Position numbers and translations under genes: made by a program
NCBI GenBank assembly: GCA_004144175.1
Contig: SEFT01000002.1
Location: 62,001 to 126,000, forward strand
Length of the DNA stretch: 64,000 nucleotides
Source: Sphingobacteriales bacterium
GTDB taxonomy: Bacteria > Bacteroidota > Bacteroidia > Chitinophagales > Chitinophagaceae
Direction of reading: 5' to 3'
The notes under the pieces: model-generated
Seen by the model: the letters and a program-made list of their open reading frames with translations, nothing else
Databases searched by the model: none
What the model was told of the DNA's origin: nothing
In this document: positions 17,680-25,433 of the stretch, piece after piece
How the letters are laid out: each line of letters begins with the position of its first letter
How positions within the stretch are numbered: position 1 is the stretch's first letter

Positions 17680-19065
17680 TTAGTCTTTAATAAAATCCCC
17701 TTTATAGTTACCCTGTTCATCTGTTACTAATATATGGTACATACCGGACGGTAGTGATGAAACATCAATATTACTTAGTACGCCATGCTCAACTACCTGT
17801 ATCCCCTTCATGCTGCCCTGCCCCAGTGTATTGTATAGCTCTATAGTAGCAGGTCCATTGGCGTTGCTACCAAGCCGCAAAGACAGTTTGTCGATAGCAG
17901 GATTGGGATAAACAGATATACGGCCCACATGCATTACATCATCCACACCCAGTTTAATATAGAGCGTCACCGTATCGCTCGGTACTATCTGCGTACAGGT
18001 TGTATCGGAATACACCATCAGATGCACCTTATCGCCACTGCTGAAGTTCTGTATGGTAAACATCGTATCGGTGGCGCCGGCAGCAGGCTTACCGTTAACG
18101 AACCACTGGTAGCGCGGCTTGTAATGATTATACACGCGCGAGTAGAATGTAACGGGCGTATAAGGATTAACGCTATTACCAGGCATCGGCCAAATAACGG
18201 CTGTTGGAACAAATACCTGGTTGATTGTGACATGGAGGTAGGCTGTGTCTCCCAAACAATCGCCGGCATCATATATGTAACTGATGTAAACGCCGGTGTC
18301 AGCTAATGTTGGTACAAACTGCCGGGAGGAACCACCTGTCGAATCAATATAATTAGGGCCTATAATATAAGCAGAAAAAGCAGCCGCCATCCATCGGGAT
18401 GACAAGATTAATGTATCGCCAAGACATATGGGTGAATTACTTGTAAAAGCCGGTGCAGGGGGTGGTACATCCATTGTCAAGAACGTATTTTTCGTAACGC
18501 TGCAACCGCTCTTACTGCCGACAACTGTATATATGCCCCAATGAAGCACGGAGACATTATTGATAATAGGACTTTGCACAATCGAAGTGTACCCTGATGG
18601 ACCAGACCAGGAGTAGCTAATTGCCGTATCAGCGCTGGCAACTGACAATTCTATTTTTCTGCGGGCACAGGCATGAAACTCGGAATCTAATGTAAACTCA
18701 GGCGCAGGGCTAATACGGATATTGTTTCCATTCGACCCCGATGTGATAATAGGATTCGACGAAACAACCCTTATTCGATAGTTGCTTCCCGCAGGTGTGG
18801 TGGCCGGTATGGTACAGAAAATGGTATCGCTGGTAATGGAAGTATCTGTACCTATTAATATTGGGCTGGCAAAGCTTCCGTTTGCATCTGACAGTTGAGC
18901 CGTGAACACGTTGCCGGACAAGAAAGTACCTACCGTTGAATAAGGCAGCTTAATAGTATTACTACCAAGGCAAATAAGAGTATCAGTGTACACTACTGCT
19001 ACAAGCTGCCCTTTTGTTATCAGCGGAACAAAGAATAGTAGAAGTATATACAACAGCCTTTTCAT
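17680..19065 (-). CDS. T9SS-secreted Ig-like protein (tandem paralog 1)
   Basis: 461 residues with signal peptide MKRLLYILLLFFVPLITKGQ. It shares its whole layout with the next gene: the opening DTLICLGSNTIKLPYS segment, V-x-S-SNP-I motif, WSGPSGYTS, a Cys-bearing Ig-like middle region, the highly conserved block ending YQWFVNGKPAAGATD (about residues 300-325) and SSGDKVHLMVYSDTTCTQIV, and a VYPNPAIDKLSLRL T9SS sorting domain. Differences concentrate in the middle and in the sorting domain. The gene pair is transcribed together on the minus strand; the partner's frame starts inside this gene or directly behind its stop. Substrate or ligand cannot be inferred. Confidence 0.85.
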   Translation of the reverse strand: MKRLLYILLLFFVPLITKGQLVAVVYTDTLICLGSNTIKLPYSTVGTFLSGNVFTAQLSDANGSFASPILIGTDTSITSDTIFCTIPATTPAGSNYRIRVVSSNPIITSGSNGNNIRISPAPEFTLDSEFHACARRKIELSVASADTAISYSWSGPSGYTSIVQSPIINNVSVLHWGIYTVVGSKSGCSVTKNTFLTMDVPPPAPAFTSNSPICLGDTLILSSRWMAAAFSAYIIGPNYIDSTGGSSRQFVPTLADTGVYISYIYDAGDCLGDTAYLHVTINQVFVPTAVIWPMPGNSVNPYTPVTFYSRVYNHYKPRYQWFVNGKPAAGATDTMFTIQNFSSGDKVHLMVYSDTTCTQIVPSDTVTLYIKLGVDDVMHVGRISVYPNPAIDKLSLRLGSNANGPATIELYNTLGQGSMKGIQVVEHGVLSNIDVSSLPSGMYHILVTDEQGNYKGDFIKD

Positions 19066-19154
19066 AATGGGTGTTTAGGTTACCTAAAATTACATTTTTT
19101 CGGGAAGTGTGCGAACAGGACTTGCTTTAGCGATTCTTGCCTAACTTTACCGTT

Positions 19155-19475
19155 ATGACGATGGAAGCATATTTGCAGGAATTCAGGGCTTTTGCGCAGG
19201 CTATAGTAGATGATCATTCCAAAGACGTACCTACCGGCAATACCGCCACTGATATGGTAGCCCGCGTACAGCAGCTGCATGCGTTCCACAAAGACTATTA
19301 CTACAAGATGATGGACAAGGCCAATGCCTTCATGGCCGAATTTGCAGACCACGAACCTGCAGAGCGTTCTCAGTTTGAAGATGCGCTTATAGTCATCACC
19401 AAAGAATACATGAGCGAGTTCTCGCGCCGCAACCTGCCGGAGCAGGAGCGCCAGGCCAACCCGAATCTTAATTAA
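19155..19475 (+). CDS. Small cytoplasmic protein of unknown function
   Basis: 106 residues starting MTMEAYLQEFRAFAQ; an alternative ATG lies two codons later and a TTG upstream at 19137. It is almost entirely helical and charged, with HAFHKDYYYKMMDKANAFMAEFADHEPAERSQFEDAL. No signal peptide or membrane segment. It stands alone between the secreted-protein pair and a convergent methyltransferase. I recognise no family. Confidence 0.65.
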   Translation: MTMEAYLQEFRAFAQAIVDDHSKDVPTGNTATDMVARVQQLHAFHKDYYYKMMDKANAFMAEFADHEPAERSQFEDALIVITKEYMSEFSRRNLPEQERQANPNLN

Positions 19476-19480
19476 GCTTT

Positions 19481-20407
19481 CTACTTCTCCAGCACAAAAC
19501 AACTGCGATGCAGCCTGCCCTGGAAGTCAAAGGGAGTGGTTGCTGCGGTAATGTCTTTGATAGATGGTGTGGGTATAGCGTCTCTATCTAACGCAAAGCC
19601 TTTGTAGTTGTTACTGAAGTATATCTTGCCACCATCGGTGCAGGCCTTTAGCAATTGCTTCAGCAGCCACACGTGGTCGCGCTGCACGTCAAAGGTCTCC
19701 TCCATACGCTTACTGTTCGAGAATGTGGGCGGGTCGCAAACGATGATGTCGAACGTATTTGCCGTCAGATCTTTTATCACTTCCATTACATCTTCCTGCA
19801 CAAAGAAGTGTTTCTCGTCGTTATACAGCTTATTGAACTGCATATTACGCTTGGCCCAGTTGATGTATGTCTTCGACAGATCGACCGATGTAACGCTTGC
19901 AGCACCTGCATGTGCAGCGTATACACTGAAAGAGCCTGTATAGCAAAATAGGTTCAACACTCTTTTACCTTTCGCCTCATCCCGCACCATACCGCGTGTT
20001 ATTCGGTGGTCGAGAAACAAACCCGTATCCAGATAGTCGGTCAGGTTGACGATGAAGTTCAATCCGCCCTCAGGTACTATCCGCTCTACCTTCTCTTCGC
20101 CAAATTTCTCGTACTGCCCCTGCCTGCCTGCCTTGCGTTGGCGCATCTTCATATATATCTCATTAGCAGGCAGTTCCAGCACGTTACTTATCACATGCTT
20201 ACAAGCAGCTAGCCATTGCTCATGCTCCTCGTCTTCCATACCATGTCGGCGTTTGTACTCCGCGGCATGTACAGTACCATTATAGTTTTCGATGGCAAAA
20301 GGAAACTCCGGCAGGTCGTGATCGTAGAAGCGGTAGCAGGCGACATCCTGTCGGCGGGCCAGCTTGCTGTAGTGCTTATACATCTTACGCAGCCGGTTCT
20401 CAAACAT
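19481..20407 (-). CDS. RlmK-like 23S rRNA (guanine-N7) methyltransferase domain protein
   Basis: A class I SAM methyltransferase that closely resembles the C-terminal (RlmK) half of E. coli RlmL/RlmK, which methylates N7 of G2069 in 23S rRNA. Shared segments are the opening ENRLRKM...YRFYDHDLPEF, VNLTDYLDTGLFLDHR, the SAM motif VLNLFCYTGSFSVYAAHAGA and the catalytic-region CDPPTFSNSKRMEETFDVQRDH. The N-terminal THUMP/RlmL half is absent. ATG at 20407 gives 308 residues; a TTG at 20437 would add ten. The function is inferred by homology of the domain. It is convergent with the small ORF upstream and follows a terminator. Confidence 0.85.
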   Translation of the reverse strand: MFENRLRKMYKHYSKLARRQDVACYRFYDHDLPEFPFAIENYNGTVHAAEYKRRHGMEDEEHEQWLAACKHVISNVLELPANEIYMKMRQRKAGRQGQYEKFGEEKVERIVPEGGLNFIVNLTDYLDTGLFLDHRITRGMVRDEAKGKRVLNLFCYTGSFSVYAAHAGAASVTSVDLSKTYINWAKRNMQFNKLYNDEKHFFVQEDVMEVIKDLTANTFDIIVCDPPTFSNSKRMEETFDVQRDHVWLLKQLLKACTDGGKIYFSNNYKGFALDRDAIPTPSIKDITAATTPFDFQGRLHRSCFVLEK

Positions 20408-20480
20408 CACCAGCTTATCATTATTATGGTCTGTCAACTTGCTTAAGTTATGGCGTCAAAAATAGTGCGTATAAAAGTAA

Positions 20481-20505
20481 AAAGACGGGCAACCGGCCCG
20501 TCTTT
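20481..20505 (-). terminator. Terminator of the iscA-MORN unit
   Basis: A perfect 10-bp stem (20481-20490 with 20496-20505) is followed, in the minus direction, by a T-rich tract. It lies just after the stop of the MORN-type gene. Confidence 0.8.
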
Positions 20506-20515
20506 GTAATATCTT

Positions 20516-21166
20516 TTAATAGTTGAGGTAACTTACATTCTTTCCTCGGGGTGCCTTTACCGGCGGCTTTTTCTGGTTGTGCGGCAGCCTCGCTGCGCGA
20601 TGGTAATAGTAAAGGCTATCGCGGTGCGTCATGGTAAAATCGCGGGACGTTATCAGGTCATCCACCTGGTATTGCTCTTCCTTTACCAGCCTGCCCGACT
20701 CAGGATCGTAAAACCGCCAGCTGCCATGCCTTACCGAGCCTCTGTCTGAAGATACAGCTACCAGCGACTGGTCGCCGGTTATCGGGTGCTCTACCATAAT
20801 GGTATCGATAGTTCTGTCTTGGTTCAAGCCCCAATAGTGGCCTATGCTCGTCAATTTGCCGCCTTCGAAGTACTTTACCTCTCCGTGCAGGGTATTGTTA
20901 CGAAAGTGCTCAATAGCCACTACCTCACCATCGCTGTTCATCTTATACCATTGGCCAAACTTACGTCCATGGTTATAACTGCCTAATTCGCTGTAGCCTG
21001 CTTCACCCATCCGGGCCCCTTCCTTCACTATCCACATGCCATGTTTTTTGCCCTGTGCATCCAGATTGTTGATATTGGGCTGCTGCCCATCGGTTTTCGC
21101 CTGGGCTGTAGCCTCCATAGCCACGTACAGGGCCAGCAGAACAAATATGGTCTTTATCAGTTTCAT
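20516..21166 (-). CDS. Exported MORN/YwqK-like repeat protein
   Basis: 216 residues from the ATG at 21166, which starts the signal peptide MKLIKTIFVLLALYVAMEATAQ; the frame extends upstream into iscA but that part is not coding. The mature protein has MORN/YwqK-type beta repeats: GKKHGMWIV, GRKFGQWYK, NTLHGEVKYF and VRHGSWRFYDPESGRLVKEEQY. Such repeats are widespread in secreted Bacteroidota proteins; databases sometimes label them antitoxin-like, but nothing here supports a toxin-antitoxin role. It starts 7 bp after iscA, so it is probably co-transcribed with it. Confidence 0.8.
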   Translation of the reverse strand: MKLIKTIFVLLALYVAMEATAQAKTDGQQPNINNLDAQGKKHGMWIVKEGARMGEAGYSELGSYNHGRKFGQWYKMNSDGEVVAIEHFRNNTLHGEVKYFEGGKLTSIGHYWGLNQDRTIDTIMVEHPITGDQSLVAVSSDRGSVRHGSWRFYDPESGRLVKEEQYQVDDLITSRDFTMTHRDSLYYYHRAARLPHNQKKPPVKAPRGKNVSYLNY

Positions 21167-21173
21167 CAAATTA

Positions 21174-21518
21174 TTATACCGCAAAAGAACTACCACAACC
21201 ACAGGTGCTGCTGGCGTTCGGGTTCTTAAACACAAATCCACGTGCATTCAGTCCGTCCTCAAAGTCTACTTCGATGCCGAACAGGTAAATGCCATGGGCT
21301 TTTTTCATCACAACCGGAATGCCCTGTATTTCGTGCACCTCGTCATCATCTTCCTTTTTATCGAAACCCAATATATAGCTCATACCCGAGCATCCGCCAC
21401 CCTTCACACCTACGCGCAGATATTGCGATTTGTCAAACTCAGGTTCATTCATCAGTCTCTTTAATTCATTCACCGCGCCACTTCCCAGTCTTACCGGATT
21501 TTGTACTGCTGTTTCCAT
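21174..21518 (-). CDS. HesB/IscA family iron-sulfur cluster assembly protein
   Basis: 114 residues, an A-type carrier that binds or delivers Fe-S clusters. The three conserved cysteines are present: Cys43 in KGGGCSGMSY, and Cys106 and Cys108 in the C-terminal STCGCGSSF. The YLRVGVKGGGCSG and FEDGLNARGFVFKNPNA stretches are typical. It is not linked here to suf or isc genes. The ATG at 21518 is conventional for the family. It may be the sole A-type carrier in the genome or one of several; that cannot be told from the window. Confidence 0.94.
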   Translation of the reverse strand: METAVQNPVRLGSGAVNELKRLMNEPEFDKSQYLRVGVKGGGCSGMSYILGFDKKEDDDEVHEIQGIPVVMKKAHGIYLFGIEVDFEDGLNARGFVFKNPNASSTCGCGSSFAV

Positions 21519-21655
21519 TTTCTAAAGCCTTGAAATATTTAATGTAAAGTTACCATACCCTGCAGGGCTATCCAAATACGGATAGTTAAAGTATTGATAC
21601 AAACAATAATTGCATAGATAAGCGAAGAGGCTGCTGTATGTTTACGAACATTTTT

Positions 21656-21663
21656 TACATTTG
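21656..21663 (+). promoter_or_regulatory. Candidate -7 box of the frr promoter
   Basis: TACATTTG fits TAnnTTTG exactly and lies 26 nt before the frr ATG. The -33 position is not a clean TTTG. Confidence 0.5.
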
Positions 21664-21689
21664 CTACCTGCAAAAAACCAATTAGCAAC

Positions 21690-22253
21690 ATGAGCGAGGT
21701 AATAGACAGTATCGTCAACGAAGCATCGGCACAGATGAAAAAGGCCATTAGCCACCTGGAAGTGGAACTGAGCCGCATCCGCGCCGGCAAGGCCAATGCC
21801 GCCATACTGGATGGCGTTTACGTAGAATATTACGGAAACCCTACCCCGCTGGCACAGGTAGCCAACGTGACCACGCCTGATGCCCGCACTATTGCCATAC
21901 AGCCTTGGGAAAAGAACATGATGAGCCCTATTGAGAAGGCCATCATTGCCTCTAACATTGGCCTCAATCCTCAGAACGACGGTACGATGATCCGCCTTTT
22001 CCTGCCTCCGCTTACCGAAGAGCGCCGTAAGGAGCTGGTAAAACGCGTAAATGGCGAAGGCGAGCAATCGAAAGTAGCCGTGCGCAGTATACGCCGTGAC
22101 AGCATTGAGCATATTAAGAAGGAGCAGAAGGATGGCCTGAGCGAAGACGTGGCAAAAGATGCCGAAGCTCGTGTGCAGGCAATTACAGACAAACACATTC
22201 TGCTGGTAGACCAGCACTGCAAAGACAAGGAGAAAGAAATTATGACAGTATAA
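21690..22253 (+). CDS. frr: Ribosome recycling factor
   Basis: 187 residues, the normal length for RRF, which with EF-G splits post-termination ribosomes. Diagnostic segments are AISHLEVELSRIRAGKANAAILDGVYVEYYG (N-terminal helix with the Arg needed for activity), PLAQVANVTTPDARTIAIQPWEK, and SNIGLNPQNDGTMIRLFLPPLTEERRKELVK. It is transcribed alone, with a TAnnTTTG box upstream and an intrinsic terminator after the stop. Confidence 0.98.
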   Translation: MSEVIDSIVNEASAQMKKAISHLEVELSRIRAGKANAAILDGVYVEYYGNPTPLAQVANVTTPDARTIAIQPWEKNMMSPIEKAIIASNIGLNPQNDGTMIRLFLPPLTEERRKELVKRVNGEGEQSKVAVRSIRRDSIEHIKKEQKDGLSEDVAKDAEARVQAITDKHILLVDQHCKDKEKEIMTV

Positions 22254-22272
22254 TATATATAAAATATTGGTT

Positions 22273-22300
22273 GGAAGCTCCTAACTTTGGGAGCTTTTTT
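22273..22300 (+). terminator. Intrinsic terminator of frr
   Basis: AAGCTCC (22275-22281) pairs with GGAGCTT and is followed by six T. It separates frr from the downstream desaturase-family gene. Confidence 0.8.
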
Positions 22301-22328
22301 AATTCATCAAACACACATTTAACGCGCT

Positions 22329-23297
22329 ATGGATCAGCTACATAACCAGATTTTGTTGCTGCTCTCTATCCCTATCTACGCCATCCTTATTCCGTTGGAG
22401 ATCCTGCTGAGCAATTTTCATCAATGGAAGTTCTATAGCTGGAAGGAAACGGCCATGAACATATACCTGAACCTGACCAATGCAGGAATCGATCTCGTGC
22501 TGCGCGGGCTGGCACTGGGTGTATTGGTGTTCTTTTCTCAATATCATCTCAACATTACCTGGCATCCGGTAGCTTACTGGGCGTTTCTTTTCCTTTGCGA
22601 AGACCTGCTCTTTTGGCTGGAGCATTATGTGGACCATTCCTGCCGGTTGTTTTGGGCAGTACATGTTACGCACCATTCGTCTGAGGAATATAATCTGACC
22701 ACAGGTTTCCGTTCGTCGGTATTTATGCCGTTCTACAGGTATATGTATTTCATTCCGCTGGCGCTTCTGGGTTTTCAGCCTATGGATATCCTATTCATGT
22801 ATGCGCTTACGCAGACTTACGGTATCATTGTACATACGCAGTCGGTAGGCAGGCTGCCGAGATGGATAGAATATATCCTGGTTACGCCATCGCACCACCG
22901 GGTACACCACGCTTCCAACATCCCTTACCTCGATAAGAACATGGGTATGGTGCTCATCATCTGGGACAGAATCTTCGGAACATTTACGGAAGAGATGCCC
23001 GATGAGCAGCCTAAGTACGGCCTCACTACCCCGATAGATACACCACACCACCCCTGGCATATCATATTCCACGAGTGGCAGGCCATTGGTAAGGACATAA
23101 CACAACCCATACCGTTTAAAACCAAATTGGGTTATTTGTTCCAGCCGCCGGGCTGGAGCCACGATGGTAGCAGAATGACATCGAAGGAATTGCAGGCCAT
23201 CTGGTATAAGGAGCGCGAACGCCGCAAAACCGAGCAGGCCCTCCGCGACAAAAAGCGACAGGCTAAGAAAACACCTGCTGCTATGGAAAGAGCCTAA
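22329..23297 (+). CDS. Sterol desaturase / fatty acid hydroxylase superfamily membrane protein
   Basis: 322 residues with about four or five membrane helices and the histidine clusters of this di-iron superfamily: HYVDHSCRLFW...HVTHHSSEEYN (about residues 98-120), and TPSHHRVHHASN (about 188-199). The C-terminal tail is Lys/Arg-rich and cytoplasmic. These proteins hydroxylate or desaturate sterols, fatty acids or ether lipids; the exact substrate is unknown. Its stop overlaps the stop of the convergent EVE gene by 4 nt. Confidence 0.9.
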   Translation: MDQLHNQILLLLSIPIYAILIPLEILLSNFHQWKFYSWKETAMNIYLNLTNAGIDLVLRGLALGVLVFFSQYHLNITWHPVAYWAFLFLCEDLLFWLEHYVDHSCRLFWAVHVTHHSSEEYNLTTGFRSSVFMPFYRYMYFIPLALLGFQPMDILFMYALTQTYGIIVHTQSVGRLPRWIEYILVTPSHHRVHHASNIPYLDKNMGMVLIIWDRIFGTFTEEMPDEQPKYGLTTPIDTPHHPWHIIFHEWQAIGKDITQPIPFKTKLGYLFQPPGWSHDGSRMTSKELQAIWYKERERRKTEQALRDKKRQAKKTPAAMERA

Positions 23298-23701
23298 GCT
23301 CCTGCCATTTTCATAATATGCTCATATTCGGCCTGGGTAACGCGGCCTACAGATAGCCTCGATAGTTTTACCAGGTCCATACCTGCCAGCTTTGGCTCTG
23401 CCTTTATCTGCGCCAGGGTTACGGGAGTTGGCAGTGTTTTGTACGGCTTCAGGTCTACCACCACCCAATTCGGGTCTTCCGTTGTAGGGTCTTGGTAAGC
23501 AGTTTTAGCTACTTCAGCAATGCCTACTATTTGCAGTCCTTCATTGCTGTGGTAAAAGAAGACCTTGTCGCCTTTTTCCATGGCCTTGAGGTTATTACGT
23601 GCTGCGTAGTTGCGCACGCCGTCCCAATGGGTCTTCTTGTCTTTCAGGAACTGTTCCCAGCTATATTTAAAAGGTTCGGACTTTACGAGCCAGTAATTCA
23701 T
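23294..23701 (-). CDS. EVE domain protein
   Basis: 135 residues forming a single EVE domain, a PUA-like fold thought to bind modified nucleic-acid bases. It starts MNYWLVKSEPFKYSWEQF and contains WDGVRNYAARNNLKAMEKGDKVFFYHSN and IVGIAEVAKTAYQDPT, the hallmark pattern of the family. It follows the broken methyltransferase by 7 bp on the same strand, and may belong to the same transcript as the prenyl synthase genes. EVE proteins are linked in some genomes to modification-dependent defence; there is no such neighbour here. Confidence 0.93.
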   Translation of the reverse strand: MNYWLVKSEPFKYSWEQFLKDKKTHWDGVRNYAARNNLKAMEKGDKVFFYHSNEGLQIVGIAEVAKTAYQDPTTEDPNWVVVDLKPYKTLPTPVTLAQIKAEPKLAGMDLVKLSRLSVGRVTQAEYEHIMKMAGA

Positions 23702-23708
23702 AATAAGC

Positions 23709-24431
23709 TTATTTCCTTAATAAAAAGATATTCTGATTTTTGAAGACGTATTTCGTTTTGTCGGCCTCAGGTATGTTAGCCTCATAGTCCTTATGTTCCT
23801 GCTTAAACCCGGGCTTCAAAAAACGCTGCACATAGTCCGTACCATAAATGCGTACATGATCCGTTTGACCGAAATATTTTTTGCGCTCTGCGGCAGTAGT
23901 GATGGATGCATCCTCATAGGTCGTTTCCCGGTTCCGGTCGAACGGTACCGCCAATATAGCAAAGCCGCCTTTCTTCAATACCCGGTACATCTCGGCTATG
24001 CCTTTGGCATCATCGGGCACGTGCTCCAGCACATGTTAACACACCACGCCGTCAAAAGTTTCGTCGGGAAAGTCCAGCGCCGTTACATCCATCGGGCGTG
24101 TTTTCTTTGGGTAGCTATATCCTTCCTCAAACTTATCACCGGGATAATAGTTATCTCCCAACTCCTTATCGAACTTGTGATACAAGCAAGCATCAGGCGC
24201 TATGTGCAGTAGCTTTGTACCAGGCTTTACCAATTTAAGATCGGTAATGAACCGGTAGATAAGCCTTGTCCTTTCCAGCGAACCACAGTTGGGACACTGG
24301 GCGTTTATGCGTCCCAGGTAGGTAAGGAAATTTGTAAAAGACTTATTGCACACATTGCAGCTAACAGTATTACCATGCAGCAGGCGGGCAAGCAACTTTT
24401 TCTTTATCTTCTTTCTGTATTGGTTCAGCAT
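23709..24431 (-). pseudogene. Class I SAM methyltransferase with zinc-ribbon N-terminus, interrupted by a stop codon
   Basis: One continuous reading frame broken by TAA at 24036-24038. The first 131 residues hold a Cys4 zinc ribbon (CNVCNKSF...CPNCGSLERTR) and the SAM-binding start of the fold (LLHIAPDACL, ending FDGVVC); after the stop the same frame continues with HVLEHVPDDAKGIAEMYRVLKKGGFAILAVPFDRN and finishes normally. The stop replaces the residue between C and H in the C-x-HVLEHV motif common to this family, so a single-base change explains it. Without readthrough the product lacks the second half. A sequencing error cannot be excluded. It lies 36 bp behind the prenyl synthase gene. 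Confidence 0.85.
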
Positions 24432-24467
24432 AGTGGTACTAAAACGTGCCGGCTAATTTAATCAATC

Positions 24468-25433
24468 TTATTTATCGCGTTGCAGCAGGTATATAGCCAG
24501 TTCCTGCAAAGGTTCTTTTCGCTTGCTCAATACCGCAGCTTCTTCTAAGCAGCCGAATGCCATGTTAGAATAATGGGCAACAGCATCCGTGCAGGCCTTG
24601 TCTGCACCCGTAGCGCGGAACAAATCGAGCATCGCGGGCACCTTATCGCTACCTTCTTTGCCCAGCCACTCATTTATCTCCCGCTGCTGTGTAGCGTTGG
24701 CATTCTCCTGCGCTTTTAGCAACAGGTAGGTCTTTTTATTTGCTATGATGTCGCCGCCATTCTGCTTGCCCAGCTTTTCAGTCGCGCCAAAGGCATCTAG
24801 GTAGTCGTCTTGTAGTTGGAAGGCGATGCCCATATTCTTGCCAAACTCGTATAGCTTATTTGAGTTACCCTCTGTGGCCCCGCCAAGCAATACCCCCATC
24901 TTTAGGCTACAGGCCAGCAGTACGGAAGTCTTCAGCGTTATCATCGTGATATACTCATCGATGCTTACATCATTGCGCAGCTCAAAGTCCATATCCATCT
25001 GCTGTCCTTCACATACTTCAATAGATGTCTTGTTAAACAGGCTGAGTATTTGCGGCAGGTGATGTTTTATATGCGCCAGCTCTTCGTAGGCATATATATT
25101 CATCACATCGCCACACAGGATGCCCGATGTAAGGCCATATTTGGCATGTACGGTAGGCTGCCCCCGGCGCAGGGGCGCCTTATCCATGATGTCATCATGT
25201 ATCAGCGTAAAGTTGTGAAAAAGCTCCACGGCTGTCGCAGCGCGCCATGCGTCGTCATTTATGTCGCCAAACAGTTCATTTGCCATCAGGCATATTACCG
25301 GGCGCACTCTTTTACCACCCAGTTCCAGCAGGTAGCGGCAAGGCCCATAAAGCGTTGCCGGCTGCTGCGGAAATGGGAGGGTTTGAAGGAATCTATTCTC
25401 GAATAATTCTACCAGTTGTGTGAATGTGTGCAT
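24468..25433 (-). CDS. Polyprenyl (trans-isoprenyl) diphosphate synthase
   Basis: 321 residues of the all-trans prenyltransferase family. The first Asp-rich motif HDDIMD lies at residues 79-84, with RRGQPTVH after it, and the second, QLQDDYLD, at residues 206-213; GGKRVRP is at 39-45. Such enzymes make GPP, FPP, GGPP or longer chains for quinones and carotenoids; chain length cannot be read from the motif alone. The start codon directly follows the rnr stop, in a gapless operon ftcD-lpxK-rnr-this gene. Confidence 0.93.
   Translation of the reverse strand: MHTFTQLVELFENRFLQTLPFPQQPATLYGPCRYLLELGGKRVRPVICLMANELFGDINDDAWRAATAVELFHNFTLIHDDIMDKAPLRRGQPTVHAKYGLTSGILCGDVMNIYAYEELAHIKHHLPQILSLFNKTSIEVCEGQQMDMDFELRNDVSIDEYITMITLKTSVLLACSLKMGVLLGGATEGNSNKLYEFGKNMGIAFQLQDDYLDAFGATEKLGKQNGGDIIANKKTYLLLKAQENANATQQREINEWLGKEGSDKVPAMLDLFRATGADKACTDAVAHYSNMAFGCLEEAAVLSKRKEPLQELAIYLLQRDK

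Noticed and set aside
20516-21166. Antitoxin role for the MORN/YwqK-like gene
   Set aside because: It is exported and has no toxin neighbour; the label comes from repeat similarity only.
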